A stretch of DNA of 64,000 nt from the NCBI RefSeq assembly GCF_021026195.1, contig NZ_JAJNCT010000010.1, positions 62,001 to 126,000 of the forward strand, in the 5' to 3' direction. Positions 26,651 through 34,761 of the stretch are shown piece after piece (position 1 is the first letter of the stretch; every line of letters starts with the position of its first letter). The translations under genes and the position numbers were made by a program. Source of the stretch: Comamonas koreensis (GTDB lineage Bacteria > Pseudomonadota > Gammaproteobacteria > Burkholderiales > Burkholderiaceae_C). Below the pieces are notes generated by a model. That model was given only the letters and a program-made list of their open reading frames with translations, was not told the DNA's origin and did not search any database.

Positions 26651-27954
26651 AACAGATCGCCCTGCCCGGGGTGCGGCGCCTGCCTGCTGCTCCCCTGGCG
26701 CGCCGCCAACGGCAACTGCCGGGCGCGCCAGGCCTCAAAACCGCGCCAATCCATCTCCAGCCGCTCGCGCCCATAGCCCAGCTGCGCGCAGGCGCGCACA
26801 AAGCGCTGGCGCACCAGGTCGGCCCACAGGCCCTGGCCCTTCATGCGGCTGAAGGACTGGCTGTCATAGCTCTTGCCGCGCAGCCGGTCGGCCTCGCTGA
26901 TCTGGTGCAGGTCGCGCACCCGCTGCATCACCCGGGCGGCGCGCTGCGGGTAATGGGCCTGCAGCCACTGCTGGAAAACGCCATTGAGCTCCCAGGGCAG
27001 GCGCAGCACGGTGTAGAAGGCGGTGCTGGCACCGGCCTCGCGTGCGGCTGCCAGCACCTCCTCCATGTCCTCGGTCAAAAACGGAATGTGCGGCGCCACA
27101 CTCACGCCCACCGGAATACCCGCCTCCACCAGCCGGCGTATCGTGCGCAGCCGGCGGTGCGGAGCCGCTGCCCGTGGCTCGAGCAGCCGGGTCAGCTGCG
27201 GATCCAGGCTGGTGATGGTGATGTAGACCGCCGCCGCATTCTTGCGCGCCGCTGCCGCGATCAGGTCGATATCACGCTCCACGGCGCTGCTCTTGGTGAT
27301 CAGTGAGAACGGGTGCTCGGCCTCGCTGAGCACCTCGATCAGCTGCCGTGTCAGGCCCAGCTCCCGCTCGATCGGCTGGTAGCAATCGGTGGCGGAGCCG
27401 ATATTGAGCGAGGCCGGCTGGTAGCGCGGGCGGCTGATCTCGGCCTTCAGCACCTGGGCAATATTGGTCTTCGCGAACAGCTGGGTTTCAAAATCCAGCC
27501 CCGGCGAGAGGTTCAGGTAGCTGTGGTACGGCCGGGCATAGCAGTAGATGCAGCCATGCTCGCAGCCCCGGTAGGGGTTGACCGAATGATCAAAGAAGAT
27601 ATCGGGTGAGTCGTTTTTCTGAATCGCGCTGCGCGCTCGCTCCTCATGCACCTGGGTCGGCAGGTTCTCGGCGTCCTTCTGCCACCAGGCGCCTTCTTCC
27701 AGATGCTGATGCGCATCGCCTGCCTCAGGCGCCTCAGCCGCTGCTGGAGTCCAGCCATCGTCGGCCCATTCCCGTACATCGCTGGCAAAACGGTGGCGTG
27801 GTGCACCCACCGCACCACGCCCCTTGCGTGCCACTGGCAGTGGCACGCGCACTGGCACGGGCCCATCCAGTTCGTCCGCGCAGCGTTGCAGAGCCTGCGG
27901 GTCTTCAAGCGGGGCGGTATTGACGGTGTGGATGGAGGGATGGCGGGCAGTCAT
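26647..27954 (-). CDS. PA0069-type radical SAM protein (spore photoproduct lyase-like), SOS-regulated
   Basis: The 435-residue protein has the radical SAM CX3CX2C cluster in NPYRGCEHGCIYCYARPYHS at about residues 138-157. Around it is a SplB-like core: GLDFETQLFAKTNIAQVL, ITKSSAVERDIDLIAAAARK and SITSLDPQLTRLLEPRA-type strands. The group is uncharacterised in detail but is related to spore photoproduct lyase, so a role at damaged nucleic acid is plausible. A near-consensus LexA box ends 3 bp before the start codon, which ties the gene to the DNA-damage response; from memory the Pseudomonas homologue PA0069 has also been reported as SOS-linked. No Shine-Dalgarno is visible. The stop codon overlaps that of eptA. 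Confidence 0.85.
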   Translation of the reverse strand: MTARHPSIHTVNTAPLEDPQALQRCADELDGPVPVRVPLPVARKGRGAVGAPRHRFASDVREWADDGWTPAAAEAPEAGDAHQHLEEGAWWQKDAENLPTQVHEERARSAIQKNDSPDIFFDHSVNPYRGCEHGCIYCYARPYHSYLNLSPGLDFETQLFAKTNIAQVLKAEISRPRYQPASLNIGSATDCYQPIERELGLTRQLIEVLSEAEHPFSLITKSSAVERDIDLIAAAARKNAAAVYITITSLDPQLTRLLEPRAAAPHRRLRTIRRLVEAGIPVGVSVAPHIPFLTEDMEEVLAAAREAGASTAFYTVLRLPWELNGVFQQWLQAHYPQRAARVMQRVRDLHQISEADRLRGKSYDSQSFSRMKGQGLWADLVRQRFVRACAQLGYGRERLEMDWRGFEAWRARQLPLAARQGSSRQAPHPGQGDLF

Positions 27955-27957
27955 GAA

Positions 27958-27977
27958 AACTGTTTTTATATACAGTA
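27958..27977 (-). promoter_or_regulatory. LexA (SOS) box at the start of the radical SAM gene
   Basis: Plus-strand AACTGTTTTTATATACAGTA has the exact CTGT-N8-ACAG core and a TA-rich centre very close to the E. coli consensus. It lies 3 bp upstream of the ATG (27954). The minus-strand TATATAA inside the box could be the -10 element, so transcription would begin at or next to the start codon. Confidence 0.8.
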
Positions 27978-28036
27978 TTTCTATCCATTGTGCGCCATCG
28001 CCACCCCGCTTGCAAGCGCCACCAAAACCAGGGCTA

Positions 28037-28057
28037 TTCGCACCGTTTTGGTGCGAA
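28037..28057. promoter_or_regulatory. Perfect inverted repeat upstream of rnk (NtrC-site-like)
   Basis: TTCGCACC-GTTTT-GGTGCGAA is an 8-bp perfect dyad with a 5-bp spacer, about 50 bp before the rnk start. The core GCACC-N5-GGTGC equals the enterobacterial NtrC half-site pattern. No sigma-54 -24/-12 pair was found near it, so it might instead be an operator for another regulator or an mRNA hairpin. Confidence 0.45.
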
Positions 28058-28106
28058 ATGGGGCATGGCCTACATTCGGGGATTACATACTCCGGAGGAA
28101 GTTTTC

Positions 28107-28520
28107 ATGTCTCGCAAACCCCAACTCATCCTGTCATCCCTGGATGTGGACCGCTTGGAAGCGCTGCTGGAGGCCATGCCGGCGAGTGCCTTCCCCGGCA
28201 AGGCGGATCTGGAGGCCGAGATTGCCCGTGCCGATATCGTGGAGCCCAGTGATATTCCGCCGGATGTGGTGACGATGAACTCCACGGTGAACTTTGACAT
28301 TGCCGAATCGGGCAAGCAGTTCCAGCTGACCCTCGTCTACCCCAAGGATCTGGACGACACCAGCAGCAAGATTTCGGTGTTTGCACCAGTGGGCAGTGCG
28401 CTGCTGGGCCTGTCGATTGGCAATGAGCTGGCCTGGCCGTCAGTGGGCGGAAAAACCATGACGGTGCGCGTGACCGGCATCAGCTACCAGCCCGAGCGGG
28501 CTGGCGATCTGCACCGCTGA
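28107..28520 (+). CDS. rnk: Nucleoside diphosphate kinase regulator / GreA-like RNA polymerase-binding protein
   Basis: The 137-residue protein has the Rnk layout: a short N-terminal helical part (KPQLILSSLDVDRLEALLEA) and a C-terminal FKBP-like GreA/GreB domain (VTMNSTVNFDIAESGKQFQL, TLVYPKDLDDTSSKISVFAP, GSALLGLSIGNELAWPS). Rnk-type proteins bind the RNA polymerase secondary channel and influence nucleotide pools. The start follows a strong GGAGGAA site. Upstream lies a perfect inverted repeat. The gene is convergent, with a 10-bp gap, with the acyltransferase gene. Confidence 0.88.
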   Translation: MSRKPQLILSSLDVDRLEALLEAMPASAFPGKADLEAEIARADIVEPSDIPPDVVTMNSTVNFDIAESGKQFQLTLVYPKDLDDTSSKISVFAPVGSALLGLSIGNELAWPSVGGKTMTVRVTGISYQPERAGDLHR

Positions 28521-28530
28521 GGCAGCCGAT

Positions 28531-29715
28531 TTACATCGACAGACGTGCGCTGACCAGGCTGACAAGCAGGCCGGCACCGACCAGACCCAGCTCCCAACGG
28601 GCCACCGAACGCAGGCTGGGCGTTCGCGCCTCGACACCCAGGTAGAGTGCGCGCCCAGCCAGCAGCGACAGCGCAAAGGCCAGGCCCATGCCCAGCCAGT
28701 TCAGCCAGGGCTGGCTCGGCCAGACATGCGATACCACCGCGTTGCACAGCACCACGATGGAAAAGTGCACCAGAAACACCGAGTAGCCCATTTGGCCCAG
28801 CGACTGCAGCCAGCGCACGGGGGCCTGGCGGCCCAGCCAATCGACCAGGCGGCCATCCGAGGGCACACGCATCAGCCACAGCAGGGCCACGGCGCCGCAC
28901 AGCGCCACCGCAATGCGCAGGCGGAAGTCCACTTCCAACGACACAAAACCCAGCGCCAGCAGCCAGGCCGTCCAGGTCCAGGGCTTGGCGCTTTGGCTGC
29001 CCCAGTAGGCCAGCATGCCCATGCCATAGGCGCCGATAAAGTAGACAAACCACATGTCCAGTTCGCTGTGGCGGTTGAACACCAGCAGCGACAAGGCCGT
29101 CAGCGCCAGCACCACCCACTGGCCCAGTTGCAGGCCCAGCCACTGGCGGGCCCAGCGGCGGCTCAGCGCAAACAACAGGGTGACAGCGGCAAACAGCTGG
29201 AAGTCAATCGCCACATACCAGACGCCTGCCGACAGCGCGTCTTCACCGCTGATGTCTTGCAGCATCAGCGCATTGGCGATCAACTGCTGCCAAGTGGGTT
29301 CGGCGGGCACGGATTCATGGGCAAACCAGGGCCGCACCAGCGCTGCGATGAGCACCGCCAGCAACAGCGCGACGGAGTAAGGGGCGAGCAGGCGCAGCGC
29401 ACGCTGGCCAATCTTGGCCAGGGGGCTGCCAAAGCGGGCTACCCCTTGGGGCGCCAGGCTGGCCGCCGACAAAAAGCCGCCCATGACCAGGAAAATCTGC
29501 ACGGCAATGCGCGCATATTCGGCCAGCCAGTCAATGATTGCGGGGGTGACTTGCGCTGCGACATCCGACATCGGGCCATAGAACGCCAGGTGGTGCCAGA
29601 CGATGGCAGCACAGCAAGCTCCTTTGGTCATGTCCAGCCACAGATTTCGTTTGTTATGGGTTGTTGTGGTAGGCAAGATAGTCTCTGGCCAGCTACTCCA
29701 CAATGGGCAAGCCAT
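28531..29715 (-). CDS. Acyltransferase family 3 (OafA/YrhL-like) membrane protein
   Basis: The protein (394 residues from the ATG at 29715) is an integral membrane O-acyltransferase with about ten hydrophobic helices. The family His lies in AAIVWHHLAFYGPMSD near the N-terminus; other marks are QIFLVMGGFLSAASLAPQG and GYSVFLVHFSIVVLCNAVVS. Such enzymes acetylate or succinylate surface sugars, glucans or antibiotics. The start is uncertain: an ATG at 29772 is also in frame, and neither has a good ribosome-binding site. It is divergent from the GbsR/MarR-type regulator, which might control it. No glycan biosynthesis cluster is adjacent, so the acceptor is unknown. Confidence 0.78.
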   Translation of the reverse strand: MACPLWSSWPETILPTTTTHNKRNLWLDMTKGACCAAIVWHHLAFYGPMSDVAAQVTPAIIDWLAEYARIAVQIFLVMGGFLSAASLAPQGVARFGSPLAKIGQRALRLLAPYSVALLLAVLIAALVRPWFAHESVPAEPTWQQLIANALMLQDISGEDALSAGVWYVAIDFQLFAAVTLLFALSRRWARQWLGLQLGQWVVLALTALSLLVFNRHSELDMWFVYFIGAYGMGMLAYWGSQSAKPWTWTAWLLALGFVSLEVDFRLRIAVALCGAVALLWLMRVPSDGRLVDWLGRQAPVRWLQSLGQMGYSVFLVHFSIVVLCNAVVSHVWPSQPWLNWLGMGLAFALSLLAGRALYLGVEARTPSLRSVARWELGLVGAGLLVSLVSARLSM

Positions 29716-29924
29716 TGCAACGCAGGCCGGCAATGTTCTGACAAGGATGTGGCACCGCGCGCGCAGTGCCACTCCATGTGTAACGCCTTTGTATCCGCTG
29801 CCGTTGACGGGGCGGCCCCGCTGATAGGCCGAAATCTGCCGTCTTTACACAGCGGTTATGCGAAGCGCCGGGCCATGGCGGCCTGGCGTTTCAGCTTTTC
29901 CAGAAAAAACCGATAATCAGCGCC

Positions 29925-30509
29925 ATGAAACAAGCCCAAACGCCGCTGCCCGAGCTCACCCGCCAATTCGTGTCACATTTTGGCGAAATGGGTAGCCGCT
30001 GGGGCATCAACCGCACCGTGGGCCAGATCTATGCGCTGATCTTTCTGTCGCCCCAGCCCATCAATGCCGACGAGATTGCCGAGGGCCTGTCCTTCTCGCG
30101 CTCCAATGTCAGCATGGGCTTGAAGGAGTTGCAATCCTGGCGCCTGGTGCATATGCGCCACCAGCCGGGTGACCGGCGCGAGTACTTTGAAGCGCCGGCC
30201 GATGTCTGGGAAATCTTCCGCACTCTGGCCGAAGAGCGCCGCCGCCGCGAGATCGAACCCACCCAGTCGATGCTCCGCTCCGCCCTGCTGCAGGAAACGC
30301 ATTCCGCCGACGAGCAATACGCCCAGCAGCGCATGCAGGAGATGTACGACCTGATCGACAAGCTGATGACCTGGTTTGACGATGTGCAGCGCCTCAACCC
30401 CGACACCGCCCTGCAGCTGATGGGCATGGGCAGCGCCGTCACCCGGGTGCTGACCATCAAGGACCGCTTGACCGGCAAGTCGCCCGCCCGCAAGGAAGGC
30501 AACGACTGA
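29925..30509 (+). CDS. GbsR/MarR-family transcriptional regulator
   Basis: The 194-residue protein has a winged-helix domain at about residues 25-95 (GSRWGINRTVGQIYALIFLS, PINADEIAEGLSFSRSNVSM, GLKELQSWRLVHMRHQPGDR) and a helical C-terminal dimerisation part. The GbsR subgroup of MarR-like proteins regulates osmoprotectant (glycine betaine) uptake and synthesis in Bacillus; the wider group regulates transport and membrane genes. It is divergent from the acyltransferase gene and is followed 1 bp later by the SUKH-like gene. Ligand and target are not visible from the sequence. Confidence 0.85.
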   Translation: MKQAQTPLPELTRQFVSHFGEMGSRWGINRTVGQIYALIFLSPQPINADEIAEGLSFSRSNVSMGLKELQSWRLVHMRHQPGDRREYFEAPADVWEIFRTLAEERRRREIEPTQSMLRSALLQETHSADEQYAQQRMQEMYDLIDKLMTWFDDVQRLNPDTALQLMGMGSAVTRVLTIKDRLTGKSPARKEGND

Positions 30510-30510
30510 G

Positions 30511-30972
30511 ATGCTGGCCCTGCAAGCCCCGGCCGCCGTCGCCGAGCGGCTCTGGCCCGGCATTGCCTGGCCTGCGCTGATGCCCGGCCACGGCCTGCCC
30601 ACAACCGAGATCGCCGGCGATTTTGTGTTGCTGGACCACCTGGGCGCCGCCGAAGAAACCTGGGGGCGCGATGCCCCGTTGGCCAATCTGGGCCAGGACT
30701 GGTGGGTGTTTGCCTGCTCGGGCACCGGCGATGCCTGGCTGTTGAGCCGTGACCAGCAGCAAACCGTCGCCTTCCTGGACCATGCTGCCGGGCCTGATGC
30801 CCTGCCCCAACTGCTGGGCATCGATGCCGGGCAATGGCTGCAACTGGCCGATCTGATGGCCCAGCTGGAAGCGGCGCAAGACCAGGGTCTGGCGCTGGCG
30901 CCGCAAGCCTTGGCGCTGATGGAGCAACTGGCGCCGGGCTTATCCGCCCACTACCCCTATTCCCTGGTTTAA
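30511..30972 (+). CDS. SMI1/KNR4 (SUKH)-like protein
   Basis: The 153-residue soluble protein resembles SUKH domains: a central strand pair WWVFACSGTGDAWLLSRDQQ (compare the usual W-x-GD-x-Y pattern), then QTVAFLDHAAGPDALPQLLG and a helical C-terminus. SUKH proteins are often immunity proteins against contact-dependent nuclease toxins, but many are housekeeping or of unknown role. No toxin gene is adjacent. The gene begins 1 bp after the GbsR/MarR stop, so the two are cotranscribed and probably translationally coupled. Its stop overlaps the stop of the convergent DUF1439 gene by 4 bp. Family assignment is moderate. Confidence 0.6.
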   Translation: MLALQAPAAVAERLWPGIAWPALMPGHGLPTTEIAGDFVLLDHLGAAEETWGRDAPLANLGQDWWVFACSGTGDAWLLSRDQQQTVAFLDHAAGPDALPQLLGIDAGQWLQLADLMAQLEAAQDQGLALAPQALALMEQLAPGLSAHYPYSLV

Positions 30973-31613
30973 CGCGCGGGCGCAGCTGCAGCCGTCTTGG
31001 GCGCCAGCACAATGCGCAGGCCTTGCTCCTGCACTTCCATGCGCTCCACCGTATAGCCCAGGCCTTTCAACAGCATGCGCTGGCTGGCCGGGAGCTCATA
31101 GACCAGCAGGCCTTGCAGCACCTGCTCGGCCAGGCGGGGGGCATAGGTCTGGAACATGCCCTGGTAGGCAGCCGGCACGCCCTGCATCTGCAACTGCTGC
31201 ACGCGCACGTTATGCAAGCGAATGCTGGCATCGGCATCGTGGAAGGCCAGGCCAAAGTCCAGGGTCATCTGGCCGGGGTATTCGTTGCCCATCAGCTTTT
31301 CGGTCACCCAGATATCGAAGGCGGCACGCAGGCTGTTGCTGGCTGCCAGCAATTGCACACTGGGCTTTTGCAGCTGGATGACGACCATGCCCTGCCAGGA
31401 ACGGGCCAGCGGAAACTTGGCAGCGACCGCCTGCTGCAGCTGCGCCTGGCTGATGCTGATGCTGCGCGCACCGGCGGGTAGCGGGGTATCGGCAGCGTGT
31501 GCCGCACGGGTCGCAAGGCCTAGACCAGCCACCAAGCCCGCTGCCGCCCACACCAGGCAGCGGCGGCGCTGCAGCGGCTGGGCAGGCCCTTGGGCAGAAA
31601 ACAGATTCTCCAT
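30969..31613 (-). CDS. DUF1439 (YceB-like) exported protein
   Basis: The 214-residue protein has an N-terminus with a twin-arginine-like stretch QRRRCLVWAAAGLVAGLGLA followed by AAHA, suggesting export by Sec or Tat. The remaining domain (ISISQAQLQQAVAAKFPLAR, DIWVTEKLMGNEYPGQMTLD, YAPRLAEQVLQGLLVYELPA) matches DUF1439, the YceB-like family that folds like lipid-binding TULIP/SYLF-type proteins and is often a lipoprotein. No lipobox Cys is in the expected place here, although Cys19 precedes the hydrophobic core. Function is unknown; a periplasmic lipid-binding role is possible. It is convergent with the SUKH-like gene. Confidence 0.72.
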   Translation of the reverse strand: MENLFSAQGPAQPLQRRRCLVWAAAGLVAGLGLATRAAHAADTPLPAGARSISISQAQLQQAVAAKFPLARSWQGMVVIQLQKPSVQLLAASNSLRAAFDIWVTEKLMGNEYPGQMTLDFGLAFHDADASIRLHNVRVQQLQMQGVPAAYQGMFQTYAPRLAEQVLQGLLVYELPASQRMLLKGLGYTVERMEVQEQGLRIVLAPKTAAAAPAR

Positions 31614-31699
31614 CGCATCACACCATAGCCGACAAGCGCCATTGGACAGCGCCGCAAGGCCAAAGTTCAGCCCCGGCGGCCGGTGTTGGTATCTGCGCG

Positions 31700-32689
31700 T
31701 TACGCCGCCTGTGCAGGGGCAGTTGCGCGGCTCGGGCTGCTGGCCAGCAGCGCATCGCGGGCCTCAAAATACTCGCGCTTGAGCCGGGCCACCAGCTCGG
31801 CAGCGGGCACCACCTGCTTGACGGCGCCAATGCCCTGGCCACTGCCCCAGATGTCTTTCCAGGCCTTGCGGTCCTTGCCAAAGCTCATCGAGCTGGGGTC
31901 GGATACTGGCAGGTTGTCCGGGTCCATGCCGGCGGCGCGGATCGAGGGGCTCAGGTAGTTGCCGTGCACGCCGGTGAAGAGGTTGCTGTAGATGATGTCG
32001 TCCGAGTTGGAGTTGACGATCATCTGCTTGTACTCTTCCACCGCGCGCGCCTCATCGGTGGCGATGAAGGCCGAGCCGATGTAGGCAAAGTCGGCGCCCA
32101 TGGCCTGGGCTGCCAGCACGGCACGGCCATGCGCAATGCTGCCCGACAAGGCCAGCGGGCCGTCAAACCATTCGCGGATTTCCTGCACCAGCGCAAACGG
32201 GCTCTTGATACCCGCATGGCCACCGGCACCCGCGGCCACGGCGATCAGGCCATCGGCGCCCTTGTCGATGGCCTTGTGCGCAAAGCTGTTGTTGATGATG
32301 TCGTGCATCACCACACCGCCCCAGGAATGGGCGGCCTGGAACACGTCCTCACGCGCACCCAGCGAGGTGATCAAAATGGGCACCTTGTACTTTTCGCACA
32401 GCGCCATGTCATGCTCCAGGCGCTCATTGGTTCGGTGCACGATCTGGTTGATCGCAAACGGCGCAGCGGGCTGGTCAGGGTGGGCGCGGTTGTGTGCCGC
32501 CAGGGTCTCGGTGATTTCGGCCAGCCAGTCATCGAGCTGCTCGGCCGGGCGGGCATTGAGCGCTGGCATGGAGCCGACGATGCCGGCCTTGCACTGGGCA
32601 ATCAGCAACTGGGGGTTGCTGACGATGAACAGCGGCGAGCCGATGACCGGAAAAGGCACGTTCTGCAACGCGCCGGGAAGCTTGGACAT
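31700..32689 (-). CDS. NAD(P)H-dependent flavin oxidoreductase (nitronate monooxygenase family)
   Basis: The 329-residue protein is an FMN TIM-barrel enzyme of the nitronate monooxygenase / FabK-like superfamily. The N-terminal substrate/FMN region IGSPLFIVSNPQLLIAQCKA, GADGLIAVAAGAGGHAGIKS and LALSGSIAHGRAVLAAQAMG are the family motifs; the GAGGHAG loop binds phosphate. These enzymes oxidise toxic alkyl nitronates or act as NADH:quinone reductases. It is downstream of the acyl-CoA dehydrogenase gene on the same strand, separated by about 105 bp that contain a hairpin. The TULIP-like DUF1439 gene follows on the same strand. Confidence 0.87.
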   Translation of the reverse strand: MSKLPGALQNVPFPVIGSPLFIVSNPQLLIAQCKAGIVGSMPALNARPAEQLDDWLAEITETLAAHNRAHPDQPAAPFAINQIVHRTNERLEHDMALCEKYKVPILITSLGAREDVFQAAHSWGGVVMHDIINNSFAHKAIDKGADGLIAVAAGAGGHAGIKSPFALVQEIREWFDGPLALSGSIAHGRAVLAAQAMGADFAYIGSAFIATDEARAVEEYKQMIVNSNSDDIIYSNLFTGVHGNYLSPSIRAAGMDPDNLPVSDPSSMSFGKDRKAWKDIWGSGQGIGAVKQVVPAAELVARLKREYFEARDALLASSPSRATAPAQAA

Positions 32690-32715
32690 ACAAGGTCTCC
32701 TTCAAATGGCAAAAG

Positions 32716-32776
32716 CCCTCTGCGTTGTGGGAGGCGCAGACCCCAGGCGCCTTGGCCAAGGCGCGAGAGGGGCTTC
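32716..32776 (-). terminator. Hairpin region downstream of the acyl-CoA dehydrogenase gene
   Basis: On the minus strand AGCCCCTCT pairs with AGAGGGCTTTTG across a perfect inner 18-bp palindrome GCGCCTTGGCCAAGGCGC (32747-32764). The structure ends in TTTT. It probably terminates or attenuates transcription between the dehydrogenase and the nitronate monooxygenase gene. Confidence 0.55.
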
Positions 32777-32794
32777 AGATGTGGGGCATGGCGC

Positions 32795-34588
32795 TCAGAA
32801 ACTGTCCTGCGGCAGCGCCATCACCGGGGCCGCACCGTGCAGAACTTCGTCGCGCAATGCCGAGGTTTTTACCAAAATATGCGTGGCATAGAAATGCGCG
32901 GTTGTCACCTTGGCTTCGAGGAAAGCCTTGTCAGCCGCGCCCTGGCTGAGCTGCTGCTCGGCCGCCAGCAAGGCCCGGCCCATCTGCCAGCCTGCCACCA
33001 GATTGCCCGCCAGCATCAGATACGGCACGCTGGCCGCAAACACATCATTGGGCGCAGTCTTGCTGCCGGCGACCACGTAATCGACCACCGCCAAAAAGTC
33101 CTGCCGCGCCTGCGCCAGCGCACGCGCAAACGCCTGGGCAGCGCCTGAGCTGCTGGCCTTCAGCGCCTGCTCTGTCTGCTCGATCTGGCTGGCGATGCCA
33201 CGTGCGGCCTGGCCGCCGTCGCGCGCCGTCTTGCGGCCCACCAGGTCATTGGCCTGGATAGCGGTGGTGCCTTCGTAGATGGTCAGGATCTTGGCGTCGC
33301 GGTAGTGCTGGGCGGCACCCGTCTCCTCGATAAAGCCCATGCCGCCGTGCACCTGCACGCCCAGGCTGGTCACCTCCTGGCTCATCTCGGTGCTGTAGCC
33401 CTTGATGAGCGGCACCATGAATTCGTAGAAGGCCTGGTTGTCCTGGCGTACCTGCGCATCGGGATGGGCATGGGCGGCATCAAAGGCTGCTGCTGCCGTC
33501 AAGGCCATGGCGCGGCAGCCCTCGGTGTAGGCACGCATGGTCATCAGCATGCGGCGCACATCGGGGTGGTGGATGATGGTGGCGCTGCCGGCCACGCTGC
33601 CATCGACCGGGCGGCTTTGCACGCGCTCCTTGGCAAAGGCGGCGGCCTGCTGGTAGGCCCGCTCGGCAATGGCCACGCCCTGCAGGCCCACCGCATAGCG
33701 GGCCGCGTTCATCATGATGAACATGTACTCCAGGCCCCGGTTTTCCTCGCCCACCAAAAATCCGGTGGCACCGCCCTGGTCGCCATACTGCAGCACGCAG
33801 GTGGGCGATGCCTTGATGCCCAGCTTGTGCTCGATGCTGACGCAGTGCACATCATTGCGCGCACCCAGCGTGCCATCGGCATTGACGAGGAACTTGGGCA
33901 CCACAAACAGGCTGATGCCCTTGACGCCATCGGGCGCACCGGCCACCCGGGCCAGCACCAGGTGCACGATGTTCTCGGCCATGTCGTGCTCACCGTAGGT
34001 GATAAAGATCTTGGTGCCAAAGACCTTGTAGCTGCCATCGCCCTGCCGCTCGGCGCGCGTGCGCACCAGCGCCAGGTCCGAGCCGGCCTGGGGCTCGGTC
34101 AGGTTCATCGTGCCGGTCCATTGGCCGGAGACCAGCTTGTCCAGGTAGGTCGATTTCAGCGCATCGCTGCCGGCCGTCAGCAAGGCCTCGATCGCGCCAT
34201 CGGTCAGCAAGGGGCAGAGCGCAAAGCTCATGTTGGCGCTGTTGAGCATCTCCACACAGGCCGCGCCAATCGTCTTGGGCAAGCCCTGGCCACCGGCGTC
34301 CACCGGGTGCTGCAGGCCCTGCCAGCCGCCTTGTACATACTGCGCAAAGGCCTCCTTGAATCCCGCCGTGGTGCTGACCTGGCCATCCTTCCAGGTCGAG
34401 GGCTGCAGGTCGCCCACCACATTCAGCGGCGCCACCACCTCTTCGTTGAAGCGTGCACATTCCTCCAGCACGGCTTGTGCCGTCTCCAGCCCCGCCTCTT
34501 CAAAACCGGGGATCTGTGCCACCTGGTCGATGCGGGCCAGGTGCTCCATCGCAAACAGCATGTCCTTGACTGGTGCCTTGTAGCTCAT
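32795..34588 (-). CDS. Acyl-CoA dehydrogenase (FadE-like, with C-terminal extension)
   Basis: The 597-residue protein has the long acyl-CoA dehydrogenase layout: an N-terminal extension starting MSYKAPVKDMLFAMEHLARI, the flavin motif MNLTEPQAGSDLALVRTRAE, FGTKIFITYGEHDMAENIVH, the active-site region VHGGMGFIEETGAAQHYRDA followed by TIYEGTTAIQANDLVGRK, and a C-terminal helical domain. It oxidises acyl-CoA esters in beta-oxidation and gives electrons to ETF, whose genes etfBA are just upstream on the same strand. A GAGGAG site precedes the ATG. A terminator after etfA separates it from etfBA, so it likely has its own promoter. Confidence 0.93.
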   Translation of the reverse strand: MSYKAPVKDMLFAMEHLARIDQVAQIPGFEEAGLETAQAVLEECARFNEEVVAPLNVVGDLQPSTWKDGQVSTTAGFKEAFAQYVQGGWQGLQHPVDAGGQGLPKTIGAACVEMLNSANMSFALCPLLTDGAIEALLTAGSDALKSTYLDKLVSGQWTGTMNLTEPQAGSDLALVRTRAERQGDGSYKVFGTKIFITYGEHDMAENIVHLVLARVAGAPDGVKGISLFVVPKFLVNADGTLGARNDVHCVSIEHKLGIKASPTCVLQYGDQGGATGFLVGEENRGLEYMFIMMNAARYAVGLQGVAIAERAYQQAAAFAKERVQSRPVDGSVAGSATIIHHPDVRRMLMTMRAYTEGCRAMALTAAAAFDAAHAHPDAQVRQDNQAFYEFMVPLIKGYSTEMSQEVTSLGVQVHGGMGFIEETGAAQHYRDAKILTIYEGTTAIQANDLVGRKTARDGGQAARGIASQIEQTEQALKASSSGAAQAFARALAQARQDFLAVVDYVVAGSKTAPNDVFAASVPYLMLAGNLVAGWQMGRALLAAEQQLSQGAADKAFLEAKVTTAHFYATHILVKTSALRDEVLHGAAPVMALPQDSF

Positions 34589-34645
34589 CGTTGTCTCCTC
34601 GTCTTATCGTTGCTTCTGGTTTGGGGGTGCGCTGCGCAGACAAAA

Positions 34646-34670
34646 AAGGCATCCCGCCAGGGGATGCCTT
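34646..34670 (-). terminator. Rho-independent terminator of etfBA
   Basis: Minus-strand stem AAGGCATCCC/GGGATGCCTT with a 5-nt loop is followed by TTTTTTG. It lies about 90 bp after the etfA stop and before the acyl-CoA dehydrogenase start. Confidence 0.88.
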
Positions 34671-34761
34671 CTTCAGATGCTGCTGTCTGCCACCACGCTG
34701 CCCATCACATCCAAGCTCAGCAGGATGCTGTTGCGGTGTGGGCTGGTGGCAGGCACGTTGT

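Noticed and set aside
28058..28106. Possible sigma-54 promoter downstream of the NtrC-like dyad
   Set aside because: No GG-N10-GC pair with the expected -24/-12 sequence could be found between the dyad and rnk.
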